Origin: Chlamydiota bacterium
GTDB lineage: Bacteria; Chlamydiota; Chlamydiia; Chlamydiales; JAJFMI01
Direction of reading: 5' to 3'
NCBI GenBank assembly: GCA_021772235.1
Contig: JAJFMI010000150.1
Location: forward strand, 1-14,217
DNA: 14,217 nucleotides
Shown here: in pieces, positions 11,245 to 14,217 of the stretch
How the letters are laid out: each line of letters opens with the position of its first letter
Numbering within the stretch: the first letter of the stretch is position 1
Position numbers and translations under genes: made by a program
The notes under the pieces: model-generated
The model's database searches: none
What the model was told of the DNA's origin: nothing
The model's input: only the letters and a program-made list of their open reading frames with translations

Positions 11245-14139
11245 TTAGCTAATGAGATTAAGTTTACGAAACTCTTGAAGAGCTGCTTCAGAAGTAATCC
11301 GTTCACTTGGGTTGGTCGTAAGCATTTTTTTCAAAAGAGGTGCTAATACAGCAAACCTTTTTTGTTTAACTCTTTCATCAATAGAACTGTTAACTTTATA
11401 CTGGTTTATAGAAATAATATTTTTTATCAAGAGTTGTTTATCAGAAACGTATGGTGTTGCCTTTATGTATCTGCAATCCTGAATAAAAGATAGATTAGGC
11501 AAGTTGTCACTAAATCCAAATAAAATAGCAGCAATGACTAAACCTGCTCCCCAAACATCTCTTTTCTGTCCATTTTCCAAATTGTGTTTTAGAATGGGAG
11601 GAAGAGTTTCATCTGATCGTTGTGGCATGTCAATATCCTTTCCTAGATAAGATGGTAGTTCGTATTTATCTTTTAGATAAAATGGTAGTTCGTTACTATA
11701 TCTTGGATTAAATGGTAGTGGGCTTTTAGGTAGCTCAAAAGTGAAACCGGGATTTTTATTTTCGCAGTAGCTTGCAGTACGAGGATCCATATAATAGTAT
11801 GTACCACTAATATTTGCTAATTGAGCAGATGAACCAAAATCTATTAACATAATCTTCATCGTTTTATTGTCAATGACAAAGTTATTAGGTTTTATATCAC
11901 CATGAAATATCGAATGGTTGTCTAAACTGAAAGTAACCTTTTCTGGGGAAGTGTAGCTTAATCCATTAATAGTATGGGAGTGGAGGTTAGATAGAGATTC
12001 AAGTACTTGTTCGATTACAGTTAGTTTTGTAAGATCTGACTGGAAAAAATTTGATTCTAGCGCAACGCCTAGATCACAGTCAAAGAGTGGTTGATAAATT
12101 TTGTATTTAGAAGGAGTTACTTCAGATGCGCAAATTCTGGGAAGTCCTTTGTTAGGTGGGCAGTCGCTTAAACCCTGTAATATTAGATGCTCAATTTTGT
12201 TTGTAATTTTCTTGTGAGCATAAAATTCTCCCAATGTTAAATTATAAGAAGCTCTAACGGTTTTCTCTCCCCCTTTTCCAACCTCTTTTTTTAACTTTAT
12301 ACAATATTCTTGATTCGATTCTCGAATAATTTCTTTAACAGTAAAAGGAATTTCATAAGAAACAGAAGTCTCTTGTTTATAAACAGTGATTGTTCTTTTA
12401 TCCCCTATTTTTTCAAAATTGAAGCCGACAACCCCTGTATCATTGAAAATTTTTTCAAACACTTCTTGAATTCTATCCCAGCTTTCTCTGTTTAGCTTTG
12501 TTGGATCACTTTGTTCTGGTGGGATAAGAAAAGATGGGCGAGAATCTTGAGGTTTTATTTTATTTAATTCAAAGATTAACCATTCAAATTCAGAAGAACC
12601 TTCAAACCCAGGAATAGAGTGTTTGCATTCTTCTAATAAGGTCATTATTTGATTTTCTGAGCCATTTGATATACTTACTAGAGTAGAAAGTTTTTTTTGT
12701 AGATTAGATATAGAGCGGGCTATTTTTTGTGCTCTTTTCTTTCCTCCAGGAATCAAGTTAAAAGTGAGGCTTATTTCTCGCTTAAAATCATCGAATTTTA
12801 TTTCTTCCCGGTCTGTAATAAGTGGATTAAGTATAAGTGGGTTAAGTAAGTAAATTATTTCCTCTATAATATTTTGATTTAGAGAGCTCTTTGCTAACCT
12901 CCATAAGCGAGAGAAATTTCTTGTGGTTGCAGAAATGGATTTCACTAGCCTAACAATATTCTCCTGCTCTTGAGGGATCAATTTCAACTCATCGACAACT
13001 TTTAGTTTAAAATCATCGAGAATTGCTGCTTCTGATGTTTCAGAAGAGGAGGTGAAATAGTTAATAAATTTCTCTGCCCAATTTTGACTTTGAGAAATTT
13101 TTGATAAATTCATTAAAGTAGAAAATTTCCTTTCAGGATCAGAAATAGATTTTGCTACTCTCTCTGCCCTCGCGCGATTTTCAGGAATCAATTTCAATTC
13201 ATTGACAAACCCTAACTTAAATTTATCGAGTATTAATGCTTTTCGAGAACCAAAAGATGGTTTGAGACAGTTAATCAATTTCTCTGTCCAATTTTGATCT
13301 TTAGAGTTTTTTGCTAAGTCTAATAAGTAACAGAATTTTTTTTCGAAAGAAGAAACAGACTTTGCTAGTGTATCTAATTGCTCCTGAGAGCTCGGTTTTA
13401 ACTCATTAATAACTTTCAGAATATAAGTATCCAGAGTTTCTGCTTCTAATCTACCAGAAGATGGTTTAAGATAATCGATTAATCCTAATATTTGTTTTTG
13501 ATTTTCAGAAGCTTTTGCTAGGTTTAGTAAAGCAAAAAACTTCTTTTTAGGGTTAGATATAGACTTTCCTATTCTTTCTGCTCTTTGTCCTTCTTCGGGA
13601 GTTAATTTTAAATTATTGACAATTTCTACCTTAAAATCATCCAGATGTACTGTTTGTTGGCTATTGGCGCGTTGTTCAAGATAGTTAACTAATTGCTCAA
13701 TCCAATTTTGATCTTCAGAAGCCTTTGCTAGATTTATCAAAACGGAAAACTCCTTTTTAGGATCAGATATAGATTTTCCTATTTTTTCTGCTCTCTTTTG
13801 CTCTAAAGAATTCCCTTTAAGCTTATCGCAAGCTTTATGCATGATCTTATCAAAAAGATCTTTTGCTAACTCTCTGTTGTAGGTAGAAGCAAAATTTTCG
13901 CATTGGCTTTTTTTTGTTGAAATCTCTTGTTCTAGCTCGCTTAGTACGGTATTAAAGAGAAAATCAGAATTCGAAGAAATAGAGTTTTTCTTCCAATCTG
14001 TAGTGAAAGTTTCTACTAATCTTAATATCAATACCTGCCCAATACAAAAAAATGCGAAATTAATACCATTTTTTCTGATTTTTTTTACTCCACAAAACGA
14101 TAAGGTGATTGGAATCAGACAAACATGGCTTACTTCCAA
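11245..14139 (-). CDS. large Ser/Thr protein kinase with six ~70-residue N-terminal repeats
   Basis: Eukaryotic-like Ser/Thr kinase, up to 964 residues. The C-terminal catalytic domain (about 600-960) shows a Gly loop GKGGEKTV (621-628), a candidate ATP-binding Lys in FYAHKK (643/644), the catalytic loop HGDIKPNN (746-753, Asp748), DFGSS (767-771), RDVWGAG (860-866) and the distal Arg947, so it should be active. The N-terminal half has six helical repeats of about 70 residues, anchored by KSIS-like motifs at 122, 192, 260, 330, 400 and 475. A 94-residue gap between DFG and DVW carries a 10-residue tandem repeat. No membrane anchor or PASTA domain is seen, so a secreted effector is plausible but unproven. 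The start is uncertain: 14139 is TTG without a ribosome binding site, TTG 14031 is another choice, and the first ATG is codon 100. The gene is visibly AT-richer than its neighbours. Confidence 0.85.
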   Translation of the reverse strand: MEVSHVCLIPITLSFCGVKKIRKNGINFAFFCIGQVLILRLVETFTTDWKKNSISSNSDFLFNTVLSELEQEISTKKSQCENFASTYNRELAKDLFDKIMHKACDKLKGNSLEQKRAEKIGKSISDPKKEFSVLINLAKASEDQNWIEQLVNYLEQRANSQQTVHLDDFKVEIVNNLKLTPEEGQRAERIGKSISNPKKKFFALLNLAKASENQKQILGLIDYLKPSSGRLEAETLDTYILKVINELKPSSQEQLDTLAKSVSSFEKKFCYLLDLAKNSKDQNWTEKLINCLKPSFGSRKALILDKFKLGFVNELKLIPENRARAERVAKSISDPERKFSTLMNLSKISQSQNWAEKFINYFTSSSETSEAAILDDFKLKVVDELKLIPQEQENIVRLVKSISATTRNFSRLWRLAKSSLNQNIIEEIIYLLNPLILNPLITDREEIKFDDFKREISLTFNLIPGGKKRAQKIARSISNLQKKLSTLVSISNGSENQIMTLLEECKHSIPGFEGSSEFEWLIFELNKIKPQDSRPSFLIPPEQSDPTKLNRESWDRIQEVFEKIFNDTGVVGFNFEKIGDKRTITVYKQETSVSYEIPFTVKEIIRESNQEYCIKLKKEVGKGGEKTVRASYNLTLGEFYAHKKITNKIEHLILQGLSDCPPNKGLPRICASEVTPSKYKIYQPLFDCDLGVALESNFFQSDLTKLTVIEQVLESLSNLHSHTINGLSYTSPEKVTFSLDNHSIFHGDIKPNNFVIDNKTMKIMLIDFGSSAQLANISGTYYYMDPRTASYCENKNPGFTFELPKSPLPFNPRYSNELPFYLKDKYELPSYLGKDIDMPQRSDETLPPILKHNLENGQKRDVWGAGLVIAAILFGFSDNLPNLSFIQDCRYIKATPYVSDKQLLIKNIISINQYKVNSSIDERVKQKRFAVLAPLLKKMLTTNPSERITSEAALQEFRKLNLIS
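11629..11718 (-). repeat. three tandem 30-bp repeats inside the kinase gene
   Basis: ATGGTAG recurs on the plus strand at 11652, 11682 and 11712, exactly 30 bases apart, and TAGATAA at 11644 and 11674. In the protein these are three 10-residue units at 808-837 (LPFNPRYSNE, LPFYLKDKYE, LPSYLGKDID), in the segment between the activation loop and RDVWGAG. The two right-hand protein copies are closest in DNA, suggesting recent slippage. Confidence 0.8.
12550..13830 (-). repeat. six degenerate ~210-bp repeats coding the kinase N-terminal solenoid
   Basis: Six protein units start about 15 residues before each KSIS-like anchor and follow one pattern: (L/P)-x-E-x2-RAE-(R/K)-I-x-KSIS-x-P-x-KKF-x2-L-x-NLAK-x-S-x-x-QN. 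A short helix with NYL/DYLKP and a final LDDFK-x2-(V/I)-x-ELKL then complete the unit. Spacings are 70, 68, 70, 70 and 75 residues. The last unit is more degenerate and lacks the NYL helix. They look like an alpha-helical solenoid for protein binding; no family name is claimed. Confidence 0.75.
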
Positions 14140-14217
14140 AGGTATTATTTGTGATTTTTTTAAGGATAAAATTGCAAGGCCTAAAACATGAACTGTAGAA
14201 GTTGTGTTATCTAGATT

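Noticed and set aside
1..14217. CRISPR array, tRNA, rRNA, insertion sequence
   Set aside because: No regular short repeats with spacers, no cloverleaf or rRNA-like stretches and no transposase were seen on either strand by eye.

Overview
The window looks like a chromosome segment from a member of the Chlamydiota, more likely an environmental (amoeba- or arthropod-associated) lineage than Chlamydia itself. The main reasons are: a plant/chlamydial-type enoyl-ACP reductase (FabI) close to a Cof-type HAD phosphatase, a neighbourhood I recall from Chlamydia trachomatis (CT103-CT104); a Lys/Ala/Pro/Thr-rich histone-like protein near a DNA polymerase III delta-like gene and a short RsmI-like methylase (recalling CT046-CT048); and an LcrH/SycD-type type III secretion chaperone in a translocator-like operon. 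These synteny statements are from memory and were not checked by search.

Layout. Positions 1-681 (minus) carry an MlaE/YrbE lipid-transport permease cut by the window edge. Positions 730-3239 (minus) are a tight four-gene operon: an unrecognised alpha-helical protein, an LcrH/SycD chaperone, and two small proteins with hydrophobic segments that look like chaperone clients or translocators. Divergent from it are a long-form NfeD membrane protease (3312-4808) and a secreted protein of unknown function (4830-5612). A FliO-like membrane protein (5697-6071, minus) converges on the latter, and both 3' ends lie inside one 163-bp imperfect palindrome. A HAD phosphatase and a small unknown protein follow (6114-7368). 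A RelE/ParE-RHH toxin-antitoxin pair (7365-7868, minus) ends exactly against the stop of that unknown gene. A histone-like gene overlaps fabI by four bases (9069-7949, minus). Divergent from it is an OsmC-holA-rsmI-like run (9166-11106). The right end is a large AT-rich serine/threonine kinase with six ~70-residue repeats (11245-14139, minus), probably an acquired gene or effector.

How the parts work together: the housekeeping genes cover fatty acid synthesis, lipid transport, peroxide defence, replication clamp loading, rRNA modification and membrane quality control. The host-interaction content is the type III chaperone/client operon and the repeat kinase. Several start codons sit 6-7 bases after a -10-like hexamer, which suggests leaderless transcripts. 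No tRNA, rRNA, CRISPR array or insertion sequence was seen. Gene-free gaps are all under about 140 bases; the longest (11107-11244) holds a weak terminator and nothing else I recognise.
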